Positions 11,480 through 22,198 of a stretch of DNA of 64,000 nucleotides are shown in pieces. The stretch comes from Endomychus coccineus (taxonomy: Eukaryota; Arthropoda; Insecta; Coleoptera; Endomychidae). The notes below the pieces were generated by a model. That model did not search any database. It saw only the letters and a program-made list of their open reading frames with translations, and was not told where the DNA came from. How positions within the stretch are numbered: the first letter of the stretch is position 1; the number at the start of each line of letters is the position of its first letter. The position numbers were made by a program, and so were the translations under genes. The stretch lies in the NCBI GenBank assembly GCA_958510875.1, contig OY294068.1, forward strand, positions 173,569,411 to 173,633,410, in the 5' to 3' direction.

Positions 11480-11945
11480 CTGTAATATAGTTTTATTTAG
11501 TGGTAGGCGTTCTGTGCTAGGTATTTTTGAAAACATACTAGAAACGTCAAACGAAATGACAATCGAAATGACAATCGAAATGTTTGGGATGTGAATGTCT
11601 TTAAGTTTGTCTGCGAGCTCGAATGAATTTCTTTTGCTACTTCTTATATGAGAAACAATTGGCCTGATGGGCTGCCCTTCTTTATGATTTCTAATAAGAG
11701 AAAATACGTTTTAGGTGCTTGTGGATTCGTATTTGTTAATATAAATTTATGTTTATCACTAAAAATGTCTTTAAGAATTCGTCTTAAGAGGTATTAGCTG
11801 TTCGTTTTCAATAAATTGACTCATTTTGTCTTGGTATGTGACTTTCTCCATATCGGCTTTTGTGACAGTTAAATTATTTTCTTTGATTTTGTTACTGATA
11901 GATCTTATAGTCGTCGAATGTCGACTAGTTGTTAGTTTATTACTA
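11480..11945 (-). pseudogene. Penelope-like element RT, N-terminal fragment
   Basis: The minus strand reads ISNKIKENNLTVTKADMEKV, YQDKMSQFIENEQLIPLKTN, then NPQAPKTYFLLLEIIKKG. These match the start of Penelope-like reverse transcriptases: KENNL.I.KAD, then the ..P.LYGLPKIHK region in degraded form. A 15-bp word (CGAAATGACAATCGA) is locally duplicated at 11550-11580. Stops and frame shifts are present. Confidence 0.7.
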
Positions 11946-12052
11946 TTAATTGATTTGTTGTTTGGGTAATGTGCGATCCGGCGTTATTGATGACAGGCTG
12001 ATTCCGGGATAACTATTTCTTTACAATTTTGAATATAATAATTTGAGTTATA

Positions 12053-13044
12053 CCGGGATATCAAAAATTATCTTGGTCGAGGGTGGTTGTGGAATCTAAA
12101 ACGTGTGTCTTACTTTACGTTTGAAATAATTGTGTCCTGTCACACTGACATCATCAATAACCTACAAATTTCAAACCTATTTATTTCAGTTGTAAAACAA
12201 TAATGAACTACAGATTAAAAATAATCTTGGTCAAGGGTGGTTGGGGTATGTAAAACGAAATGTTAACTTTGAACCTTTTACAAGGTCGCAATAGCCACAA
12301 ACGGGGTCGAAAACTGTTTTAAATTGTTAATTTTCGATAAATCGAATGACATTCACGTGAGGAACGTGTAGCTCGCGAGTTAGAAAAGTGCAAATTTTCG
12401 GAACATAGAACGTCTTTACGAGGACTTTTCGCATGCGGTTTTCGCTCCATGTCGTTAGTTTATGAACCGGGCCAACTAAATAGCATAGTCTCGGGCCCCA
12501 AAATGTCGATTAAATAGGAAAATTTAATTAAAATAATAGAAACAGGTTCTCTCAGGTCTCAGCTACGCGCGTTTAACGTGCGACGTACCAAAGGGAATTA
12601 TCTAGCTACTAAAATATACTCAAAAGCGGTTAAAAGCTAGCGGCCTATAGCCGAAAACACTTTATTACAACTGGCGCCGGCCGCACGGGGCATAAAACGG
12701 CCCCGAATTAACAAGATCGAGGTAAAAAGTATAAACTCTAACTGACGCGTAGCGAGCTCCTTGAGGCATATGTCAAAATGATTACGTTCGTAGCTAATTA
12801 CATAGGACGTCTGACTTTCATGCAATTGTTTTTTTATACAATTCGAACCTTCTAATTTCGATAGGCCACGTGAAAATCCCGGAGTCTAGAGCGCTAGAGA
12901 CTTCTGAGTGTTACATTCGTATAAAATTGCGAAATTTCACACTTTTAGAAACTTCAAATTAATTAATTAGACACAAGTTTTGATAACTTAAAGTAAGACA
13001 CACGTTTTAGATTCCACAACCACAAGATAATTTTTATATCCCGG
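12053..13044 (-). mobile_element. TIR1-family MITE, complete copy A
   Basis: A 992-bp element between TA dinucleotides (12051-12052, 13045-13046). The ends are inverted: CCGGGATATCAAAAATTATC on the left and CCGGGATATAAAAATTATCT on the right, followed inward by GGTTGTGGAATCTAAAACGTGTGTC. The internal 700 bp (module M) also occurs, in the other orientation, at 18693-19350 and 31141-31790. Its 62-codon frame has no ATG equivalent in the other copies, so I do not call a gene. TA target sites suggest mobilisation by a Tc1/mariner-group transposase. Confidence 0.8.
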
Positions 13045-13257
13045 TACTTTGAGTCTTTACTTAGCAAATCAAGTTCATGTTCAGACAAATTAGTACACTA
13101 TCATGAAAATTTGTAGGTGTACTGTAGCAATATTTTGAATCTTATTTCCAATTAAGTTTTGAAATTTTTTACATTGAGTTTAATATTTAAAATGAACGTC
13201 AAATTCTAATGGGTGGAGCTTATAACTTAATTCGTAATGTATTACCTTGATATGATT

Positions 13258-13653
13258 TAGTAAAATGCCTCTTCTCTGGAATCATAATCGTGACTCTTCC
13301 TTCAGCCAGAGATCATAGAACGTGACTAAATGATCTGGTTGAAGTACGGTCGTATATACAGGTCTGGAAACTCGAGGCTGTTTCCTAGGTGAGAAGTGAG
13401 TCCGCTAAGCGTCATCTGTTGCGTAATACCAAAAGGGTGGCGCATGAGGCGAGGGATGTTCTCTGGCACGTATACGGCGCCTAATCCTTGCAACATACTT
13501 CGATCCATGCGTTAGCTGGTGGCTGAGCGAGGGACTACGAGTTTGACGACATGTAAGAGACTCATGTCAAACATAGAGTTTCCAGACCTGTATATACGAC
13601 CGTGGGTTGAAGGAAGAGTCAAGATTCTTGTCCAGAGAAGAGACATTTTACCA
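13258..13653. mobile_element. Inverted-repeat MITE X, complete copy 2
   Basis: Left arm GTAAAATGCCTCTTCTCTGG...GACTCTTCCTTCAG and right arm, read in reverse complement, GTAAAATGTCTCTTCTCTGG...GACTCTTCCTTCAA pair over more than 45 bp. An inner inverted block also pairs (GGTCGTATATACAGGTCTGG). The element is about 396 bp and has no coding potential. Part of it recurs inverted at 5556-5945. Confidence 0.8.
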
Positions 13654-15478
13654 TCAATTTTTTGGACGTAAAATTAACAAAACAAAATAACTAAATTTCT
13701 TTCGGAATCTGTAGTAAACCTACTTACACAGATATAACAATACCTGCAGAATCAACACACAGATACAGATCGTGAATCCAGTATCTTTTAGGATGATTTT
13801 CACTTTTTTCTTTTTTTCAATACTTGTACACATGCTGCTATTTTTATTAAATCCTTATCGGAGGAGTCCATATTGTTCACTGGTTTGTTGTCAATTTGTA
13901 ACTGCCAATTATTTGTCACGGTGGCAAACCACCAAGATCGCAGTCCAGTCCTACATGTCAAAATGCACTAGATCCACGACGGCGGCAGCCCGGTAGGTAC
14001 GTACATAGTCGGTGCACAAACACAGCACGATTGTACATATTAAAATTAGCCTTTACTCTTCTGAATTTTTTATGACGTTGATGTAACCTTGTTCACCATG
14101 GACCGCACATATGAACTATCTCAAAGTTGTAGTCGCCCACAATAAAGTTGTAATTGATCTATAGTTCGATTTCGAAGGTAGACTTTTTGTGTTATGTGCC
14201 AGATGCTCTATGCATTTTGGAATGGAGACCGGATATTTTGTGAATGAATTGGTTTATTGAATCTGAAGCAATCGTTACACCCGTGTATATGTAGGTTTTT
14301 TTTTATATATTCAATATTGCTATTTCTACTAGATTCATACTCCTAGATCACTTAATTTTTTCTGAAGTTTATTCATTTGAATTAATTTGATTCCCGTCAT
14401 ATAAGCTGATTTGAAAGTCGGCGCTTAACCTCGTATGATAGAAAAAAGAGTAAAAATTGAAGGTATTTCAGTTAATACAGAACACGCGCCAATTTTAGAA
14501 TATTGTACATGCAGAGAGCTGAACGAATCACAAACTACATGGATAATGGTTTCTACGATAAAAAATTCATGAACACTGTTGTACATGTGTTAACATAATT
14601 TTAAATTAGATGTAGATTATGAACAAATTGACATGTTTCTGTGTAATGTTGCCCAGAATTACGGATAAGATTACGGGTTGAATTACGTATTTACACTACA
14701 ACAATGATATTAAAGAACATGGGCGTCCGAGAAGAGCTTTTGCGGGCTTATGTCAAAATGTTAAATTAGCCCTTACGGTATTCAATGAATATGTTATACA
14801 GGCTCTACTTCAATTTGATTCAAATGTAGAGCATTCCAGATCCACAGCCCAGTTTATAAATATTGTATTAACTTGGTGGAAAATAATAAATGTAAAAACT
14901 TCCCTCAAAGCGTAACGATTAAGTGATATTTTCCAGGAATCTATCGTCAAAAGTATCTTGGAGGATTATTCGAAAATCAAGTTTTTAAGAAATGTATTAA
15001 ATTGGTTAGATATTATATGCACGGTTTAAAAAAAATAAAGTAAATGAGGTGCAACTAGGGACTTAGTTCTCGTCGAACAACCCCGTTTAAACAGGAAGTC
15101 CTTATATATGTCCTAAAAACTAACAGCATTGTGCCGTAACCATGGGTGACCAGTGCAACATAGTCTCTGTCTTGTGACGTCACGATCGAGCTGGCAGGCC
15201 TTGTATAATATAGGGTATTGATTAGAGTCGGCTGTGACTCACCTAAGGCATCTTTATGAAATTCAATTGTCGTAAAAACTGAATTCCACAAAATTAGCAA
15301 ATTCTCCAATAAATTTGTTGTGTAATATGTATGGCAATATGGTTTCAGAAACAAATGCTAAGAAAACCATACTTTGTCGAATTAAAATGAACTCTAAACG
15401 AACGAAATACAAAAACGTCAAGTGATAATTGCTTTAATTGGCGTGAAAGGGAATAATTCACTATTTTATTCCTTTCAG
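13654..15478. other. Intron sequence, nothing recognised
   Basis: AT-rich sequence. The short frames at 13772-13996 and 15055-15354 have no recognisable motif and no splice context. A word TAGGGTATTGATTAGAGTC at 15213 resembles GAGGGTATTGATTAAGGCC at 7385, hinting at one more diverged repeat. The end (15450-15478) is the acceptor tract of the next exon. Confidence 0.4.
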
Positions 15479-15671
15479 CAATCCGTTTTCGAACCCAGTA
15501 AATTTAAAAGTCGTATAGAAGTAGACGCTCCTACAACGAAAATATACCGGTTTCATGGGGCCATTATTCATCCGTCGGGGGAGAGAGTGCCTGTCGGAAC
15601 CGATAATTTGCTGCTCAGAGAATGCCTTCTTAAAAATACAGACTACATTGAAGGAATTGTCGTCTACGCAG
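15479..15671 (+). CDS. ATP10: P4-ATPase exon, rest of actuator domain
   Basis: The acceptor is TTCCTTTCAG and the donor is GCAG|GTGAGT. The exon starts on a codon boundary, matching the end of the previous exon, and ends with one base of a Gly codon. It encodes QSVFEPSKFKSRIEVDAP, then RFHGAIIHPSGERVPVGTDN, then LLLRECLLKNTDYIEGIVVYA. The last piece is the conserved LLLRGC.LRNT....G.V.YAG stretch at the end of the A-domain, before TM3. It lies 86 bp upstream of a Tc1 element. Intron 1 (3503-15478) is about 12 kb and packed with repeats. Confidence 0.93.
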
Positions 15672-15756
15672 GTGAGTTCACCCTCTTTGATATTGATACA
15701 GATAATTTTTATGAATGGGCACTGCCGCGTTTTCGAATTTATTCAATTGGAACATA

Positions 15757-17290
15757 CACACATCAAAAGAATCTAAGGGTCAAGCATATTTTGGGATTGT
15801 TTGTTAATTCTCGGAGATCCACGTGGCATTATCGCGTTGCAGATCTTTGTTTTTATTTACACAATACTTTTTCATCATTTTGAACATCATGGCATGTGTT
15901 CCTGTTTTTTCCAACGACTATTCATTTTCTTCATGTCGTTCCTTGTTTCATTCATCAGATCAAATCAGATGTTATCCGACCAGCGAATGGTAATTATTGA
16001 AAATTTTGAGTAGTGTTGTTTGTCTAAATTATGGAACGTAATCACCTTCAGATAGACGTGCACTTAAGGTCCATTGGAATGCTTCAAGCTGGAATGTCGC
16101 AGAGGGTTGTTGCCAATGAATTAGGGACTAACCAGTCCACTATAAGTCGTTTATGGATTCGTTATAATCAAACTGGTGATGTTAGAGAGCAACATACTGG
16201 CCGTACCAGAATAACAACGGCGGCACAGGACAGATTTCTGAGAATTCAAGCTCTGAGAAATCCAACCCACACGGCAGGTCAACTAAGTTTGGAACTCAGA
16301 AACGCTCACCATATACAGATAAGTGACCAAACTATGAGAAATAGACTACACGAGTCCAATTTACATGCCAGGCGTCAATGGAGAGCTCCACCATTATCCA
16401 GAGGAAATCGCGAGGCCCGAACAGTCTGGGTTAGAAATCACATCGAATGGGGCGTACAAGAATGGACTCCTGGGTTGTTTAGTGATGAATCGAGATTCGG
16501 TTTACGTCCAGATACTAGACGTACTCGTGTATGGAGACAACCTGGAAATGTTTGGAGACTTAGGACTGCACAGGAAGTTCACAGCTACCAAGGCGGAACA
16601 ATTATGGTTTGGGGTGGTATCAGCATTGGCGGAAGAAGCGACCTCGTATTGCTGGAGAGGTTTGTAAATGCTCTTAGATATAGGAATCTGATATTAGAAC
16701 CATTTGTCATTCCGTATGCAGCTGCAGTAGGTGAAAACTTCATCTTCATGCATGACAATGCGCGCCCTCATACCGCCGCGATCGTAAGAGATTACTTGGA
16801 TGAGAGTGGTATAAGTGTTTTGGATTGGCCTGCTCAATCGCCAGACCTGAATCCGATTGAGCATGTGTGGGATTTGCTTGGCAGAAGAATTTTAAGGCGT
16901 AATATTCTCTTCCAGACACGAAATCAATTGTTCCATACTCTGGTTGAAGAATGGAATGCGATTGATTAGGAAAGCATCGATAACCTTATTCTCAGCTTAC
17001 CAAATCGATGTAGGGCAGTTTTGAACAATCGCGGTGGACACACTCTGTATTAGACATTGACCAGTGACAATTTGTTTGCTGAGAATCCTAAGTGCATTGA
17101 CTTCGAATTTGTCACTCTTTTCAGTTAGATTAAAGCTTTCAATTGATTTGCAAACTTTGTATGAAATTATGAATAAATTATGTGGCAAAAGATTATGTTC
17201 TACGTGGGTAACAAAAATTGTTTGAATTTCCCATTACCAAGTGACGAAACCCTAAAAATATCGCTGACCCCTACATTTTTTTGATGTGTG
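15757..17290 (+). mobile_element. Tc1-like transposon, nearly intact
   Basis: A 1534-bp element between TA at 15755-15756 and 17291-17292. The TIRs begin CACACATCAAAAGAATCTAA (left) and CACACATCAAAAAAATGTAG (right, reverse complement) and extend about 50 bp with mismatches, including TATTTTgGG/TATTTTtAGGG. The transposase runs + strand, in the same direction as the host gene. The whole element fits in intron 2, only 85 bp after the exon's donor. Confidence 0.9.
16031..17053 (+). pseudogene. Tc1 transposase (DD34E) with a single nonsense codon
   Basis: Translation from ATG 16031 gives a 312-residue frame. It has two N-terminal helix-turn-helix motifs (QRVVANELGTNQSTISRLW and the Arg/Thr-rich GRTRITT linker). 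The catalytic triad is visible: FSDESRF (D), MHDNARPHT (D), LNPIEHVWD (E), with 34 residues between the last two. The frame stops at TAG 16967-16969. The same frame continues ESIDNLILSLPNRCRAVLNN and ends HTLY at TAG 17051-17053, the normal Tc1 C-terminus. A CAG or CAA to TAG change is the only break I see in about 340 codons. This is the youngest-looking transposase in the window. Confidence 0.9.
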
Positions 17291-17722
17291 TATTTCTATT
17301 AGACATTTCAAATAAATTGATGGCTTCAATATAATCTTGGTTACTATTACCAACGATAATCAAGTATGTAAGCTTCCGTCAAAAGTTTATGGATATATTA
17401 TTTAAAGAGATTAATTTCTTTGTAAGAAATATGGTCGAATCGGAATTATTGTACGAAATTCGAATTTTCTCCCCTTTGCATTTAAAAATCATTATGATGT
17501 GTTAAAATGAAACAGTTTCCAGAAGCACTGAACTGGAAATAAAAAAGATTTTATCCAACTAAGTGCTTTTAGATCTAATTCAGTAATACGGAAAGCTTTA
17601 AATATTGTGCCACTACATTTGTGTATTCGAGATTTCATCACTCTAATTTGTTGTAAATAATAGAGTAGGGATTGGACCGTCGAATTTTTTCATGCTGGAA
17701 TCGTAATAATCAATCTTTCCAG

Positions 17723-17967
17723 GTCATGAAACGAAAGCTATGCTCAACAATGGCGGTCCCAGATACAAAAGATCCACCCTAGAGCGTCAAATGAACCAAG
17801 ATGTGATATGGTGTGTTCTAATTTTGATATTTCTCTGTATTATCGGTGCCATAGGTTGTAAACTTTGGTTGAGCTCATACCCAAATTTATCTGAACCTTT
17901 TAAAACTGATTATGGTGATACTACTGAAGCCTTTTTAGCGTTCTGGACCTATATTATAATTCTACAG
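17723..17967 (+). CDS. ATP10: P4-ATPase exon, TM3 and loop to TM4
   Basis: The acceptor is TCTTTCCAG and the donor is CTACAG|GTGAGG. Two bases complete the Gly codon of the previous exon to give GHETKAMLNNGGPRYKRSTLERQMN, the strongly conserved P4 stretch before TM3. A hydrophobic segment follows (VIWCVLILIFLCIIGAIGCKL, TM3), then a short exoplasmic loop and the start of TM4 (FLAFWTYIIILQ). The exon ends on a codon boundary. The short loop TEAFLAFW is typical of class V. Intron 3 downstream is 4.2 kb. Confidence 0.95.
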
Positions 17968-18046
17968 GTGAGGAAATACATAACCGTACCAATGAAGGTT
18001 CATTTACATTATCAACAATATTGCGAAATTTATTGCAGGAGTAGTA

Positions 18047-19976
18047 GTGGAGTAAATCTGGCGAGGAAAAAGGCAAGGTTGGCGAAAATTTTACGATGCT
18101 TAGCGACCCAGTGGAAAATGTTTGTTAGGGTACCAATAACAACCCTCTGAAATTTCTATTTCCCAAAGTGGGTGCAACCCCTTGTTTTTGGCCAAAAATG
18201 GTTTTTTTGACATTTTTAAGGGTAGTTTAGCAAAAAAAAATTAATATCTCTGGTTGTATTGAAAATTAAGAAACCAAAGTAGAACCCTTTTATTGCCAAT
18301 GTCCAAGGAACTTTCAGGCCAAATTTCAAGTTGATCAGACCCCCCCCCTCCCCGTAATAGGTATATATATAGATATACTCATATATGCAAGGAATCTTGC
18401 GTAGAAGCTAACTCGGTCATTTTTCAACCGATTTGGCTGAAATTTGGACTGAAGATAAGCGTTATGGTCTCAAAACTACTCTTCAAATTTCAAGTGCAAA
18501 TATTGAATAGTTTTCCAGAAATTCAACTTTAAGTCAATTTTTTAGTTATCTTTGAAATTAAGATATCTCGTGTCATTTACATCCGATCTGGAACTGCTTT
18601 GCGGGAAAATGTAGGTATTTGCATATTGTCTTATGTCATGGAACTCAGTTTTTATTTTTTTTTTCCGGCCTATATTGGCCATTTTCGGTATTAATATCCT
18701 AAAAACTTGTGTCAAATTAATTAATTTGAAGTTTCTATAAGTGCGAAATTTCGCAATTTTATGAGAATATTATGAGGCTCAAAAGTTGATAGCGCTTTAG
18801 GCTTCGGGATTTTCACGTGGCCTATCGAAATTAGAAGGTTCAAATTGTATAAAAACACAATTGCATGAACGCCAGACGTCCTATGTAATTACCTACGAAT
18901 GTAATCTTTTTGACGTTTCCCTCGGGAAGCTCGCTACGCGTCAGTTTGAGTTTATACATTTTACCTCGTTCTTGTTATGTTGGGGCCGTTTCGTGCCCCG
19001 TGCGGGCGGCGCCAGTTGTAATAAAGTATTTCGCCTGTGGACCGCTAGCTTTCACCCGCTCCGGGTATATTTTAGTAGCTAGAAAATACCCTTTGGTACG
19101 TCTCCCGTTAGACACGAGTAGCTGAGACCTGAGACTACCTGTTTCTATTTTAATTAAAGTTTCCTATTTAATGAACATTTATCGGAAAAAGAAGGGCCGT
19201 CGGGCACTTTCCGATACCTAATCAAACTACATAGAGCGAAAACGGCACTCGAAAAGTCATCGTAAAGCCGTATTAGGTACAACCAGTTCCACTTTTCTAA
19301 CTAGCCAGCTACGGGTTCCTCACGTGAACTTCATTCGATTTATCTCAAATTAACCAAAATGGCCAATATAGGCCAAAAAAAAAAACTAAAAAATGAGTTC
19401 CATGACATAAAACTATATGCGAATAGCTACATTTTTTCGCAAAGCAGATCCCGATCGGATGTGAATGACGAGATATCTTAATTTGAAAAATAACTAAAAA
19501 ATTGTCTTAAAGTTGAATTTCTGGAAAACTGTTCAATGTTTTCACTTGAAATTTGAAGAGCAGTTTTGAGACCATAAGGCTTATCTTCAGTCCAAATTTC
19601 AGCCAAATCGGTTTGAAAAATGACCAACTTAGCCGTTACGCAAGATTCCTTGCATATATGAGTTGATATATATCTATTACGGGGAGGGAGGTGGTCGGAT
19701 CAACTTGAAATTTGGACTGAAAGTTCCTTGGACATTGAAAATGAAAGGGTTCTACTTTGGTTTCTTAATTTTCAATACAACCAGAGATAATAATTTTTTT
19801 TTGCCAAACTATCCTTAAAAATGTCAAAAAACCCCTTTTTGGAAAAAAAAAGGGGTTGCACCCATTTTGGAAAATAGAAATTTCAGGGGGTTGTTATTGG
19901 TACCACAACAAACATTTTCCACCGGTTCGCTAAGCATCGTAAGATTTTCGCCAACCATTTGCCAGATTTACTCCAC
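18047..19976. mobile_element. Foldback element 1 with about 640-bp arms and module M in the loop
   Basis: Arms 18047-18692 and 19351-19976 are inverted copies. Both run GTGGAGTAAATCTGGC, GGCGAAAATyTTACGATGCT, GGTACCAATAACAACCC, then the GGCC(T/A)ATATTGGCC palindrome at the inner end. TA flanks both ends (18045-18046, 19977-19978). The 658-bp loop (18693-19350) is module M, the interior of the TIR1 MITEs. A run of C (CCCCCCCCTCCCC) near 18342 lies opposite GGGGAGGGAGG at 19680. Transcribed through, the arms could fold into a very long hairpin. No transposase is encoded. Confidence 0.85.
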
Positions 19977-19978
19977 TA

Positions 19979-20849
19979 TAGATGTTAGCGTGTGTGCAAA
20001 CGTGCCTTAAAATAAAATTGCCAGACCAATTTTGTTCTCGGCAAGTAAACTTGTTTTAAGTGTAACATCTTGTATTGCTCTTTCAGAGTTACGTATGTTA
20101 TTTACAAACGTTTCGGAATTTGTTTGCTAGAGTACAGTTTGGATGTCACAAAAGAAGTGTCAATTATCCGGTGGGCTTTTTTCCGGAATTATGGGATGTA
20201 TAAAAAAAAAGTTGTTCACTGGCTGTAGAACCACAACGTATGTGTAAATCACGTTTTGTAATGCTTGGTCTAAATAACGTTAAAAGATAATCAGCATCTA
20301 CCTTTGAATTCGCAAGAAATTGTCAAATTGTTAAGGATCTTCCATTCTTAATTATATCAAGTTTATTGGACCGACGTTTTTGATCAATTTTGGGCCTAAT
20401 ATCTGTAATAGACACACAACAAAACTAAAAACAGAAATATGTCAACTAAAAGGAAATAACATACATTAAACATACTTTTACAAAACATATTTTCTCTTAA
20501 AAAGGTACCTGGGAGACATTATTTGCGAGGAAGATTGCCGTAGTGTAACCACTTGATGCAAGTTTATGTAGGAATAAATAATGTCGCAATATTATTGCTA
20601 ATGTACATGAACCTTCAAAAAGGGTATTTCTATATTTGTGACCCAACTGAACATTGAACGCATTAAGGGGGTATATGTGACTAAATCCAAAACATTAGTT
20701 CCGCGTGTTTTTTAATGAAGTGAGTTTTGCCAAAAAAATCCTCATAGAACCAGCTTACATTGAATTTCTCACGTTTTAGAGAATAATAACACTACCTAAA
20801 AGAATTCATCGTTGATCTACCTAAGCAATTGTCTTCTATAAACCATGAT
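19979..20849. other. Intron sequence, nothing recognised
   Basis: AT-rich with no convincing frame, tandem repeat or second copy in the window. Confidence 0.4.
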
Positions 20850-21220
20850 GATTCCAAACAATATCATTGATCAAAGAATTCCTCATTGGTGTACGCAAAT
20901 TCGCCATTGTCCAAAAATTCCTCGGATTATTTCAACCCAAAGGTGGGCGGTCTCTCCGTTTTCTATAGATATTTCCATGTTCCGTGTTCATAAGAAATCT
21001 CGTCTGTTATTCCACCACAAGAGATTCCAGGTAGGAGGAAGCTGGCCACCCTTTCATCGTCAAGCCCGAGACTTGCCGGACTTTTTCCTACCAGACTTCA
21101 TTTTTCCATCGAACGGCGAAGTTGTGGAACTCTTTACCTAGTGAGGTCTTTTCCTATGCCTAAGCGTTCAAGAAAAATTCGAATGCCTATCTCCTCTCCC
21201 AACATTCCACCGCCGGCTCA
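20850..21220 (+). pseudogene. LINE ORF2 C-terminal tail
   Basis: Frames read LSVFYRYFHVPCS, EISSVIPPQEIPGR, LFPTRLHFSIERRSCGTLY, then LVRSFPMPKRSRKIRM. This is the C-terminal tail seen in Jockey-type LINEs (..FPRTSRLWNSLP.. region), broken into at least two frames. The same tail recurs on the minus strand at 27463-28085. Confidence 0.65.
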
Positions 21221-21439
21221 CATGATGTTCTTAGAACATTATAGTTTTTCCTCTCTCGTAGTCAAAGAAAAAAAAATTTGTATTACCTGCCTCTGTTTCC
21301 ATGAGGATTTCCAAAATCCCTTATAAGTCGCGTTTATGTGAATGCAAATTCCATTGAAAATTCTTGGTTGTCATGTTTCGCCAGTTACTTGTACAAATCG
21401 TCATGATTTCTCTTATTTGAAATAACATCAAAATTCCCT

Positions 21440-21885
21440 CACCTTTGTTTCTATTATTACTATTAATTTAGGGGGGACAGGTGAGGTTCGCCAAACATCC
21501 GAGTTATATAAACAGCCACCTATCAAACATACAGTCAAGACTGAATATCCGGATAGGTGGACAGCTTCTGGATCTCCTCAGTGTCGCATAGCTCTACGGA
21601 GAATGCTCTGCGTCTTGGGGGAATCAGTGTTACGCAGCTGTACAAAATGTGCAGTGTCATTTCCTTTTTTTGTCCGCACCACCTGAACAAGAGAATCGCT
21701 CATTCTCTGGAGGTGATTTTATTCTTTGAGATGCCCACTGCTGGTTCAGGGCTATTAGGGGTTCTTTGACCTCTAGTTTTGCAAACTCATGGGATATTTG
21801 ATTTTTCCTTATTCTAGAGTGGTTGGGGACCCATAATAGTGGAAGTCTCCATTTGTCTCCATTTGTCTCCACTAGGGTTGTTGGG
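21440..21885 (-). pseudogene. LINE RNase H domain fragment
   Basis: The minus strand reads LLWVPNHSRIRKNQISHEFAKLEVKEPL. It matches the RNase H signature WVPGHSGI.GNE.AD.LAK.G of LINEs with a C-terminal RNase H (I, R1, Loa and related clades). The catalytic H and the following N/D positions are partly changed (NHSRIRKNQISHE), so it is inactive. CATTTGTCTCC is repeated in tandem at 21850-21872. Confidence 0.65.
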
Positions 21886-22198
21886 TTTCTAGGAATTCTT
21901 CTAAAATTTCTGAAGATGAAGATGTAATTTTTCTGGCATTATGTTGTTGGCAAATACATCACAAAAGTTGTCATAAAAGCTATAATACGTGTTGTTATAA
22001 TTGATCTAATTTCTGGACATGACAAGAGTTTGCTATCGTGGAGAAAATCATCCATTTGGTAGAGATTTGTCTGTACTCAGAGAAGAGATACCTTCAAATA
22101 AATTGGGCTTGGTCAAAAATATAAAAATTCTCATACTAAATTGTAACTAGATCCATAGGAATTGTGCTCTGGTACTGAGAGCTGCTTCTTTGTTTCAG

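Noticed and set aside
12637..12825. Small protein frame conserved in three module M copies (also 18861-19082, 31288-31503)
   Set aside because: The equivalent start is TTG with no shared ATG, C-termini differ and changes are not clearly silent; repeat homology explains it.
22190..22198. Start codon for the long flippase frame
   Set aside because: The frame opens with TTG in a polypyrimidine tract; TTTCAG before 22199 is a splice acceptor and the frame joins the upstream exon.
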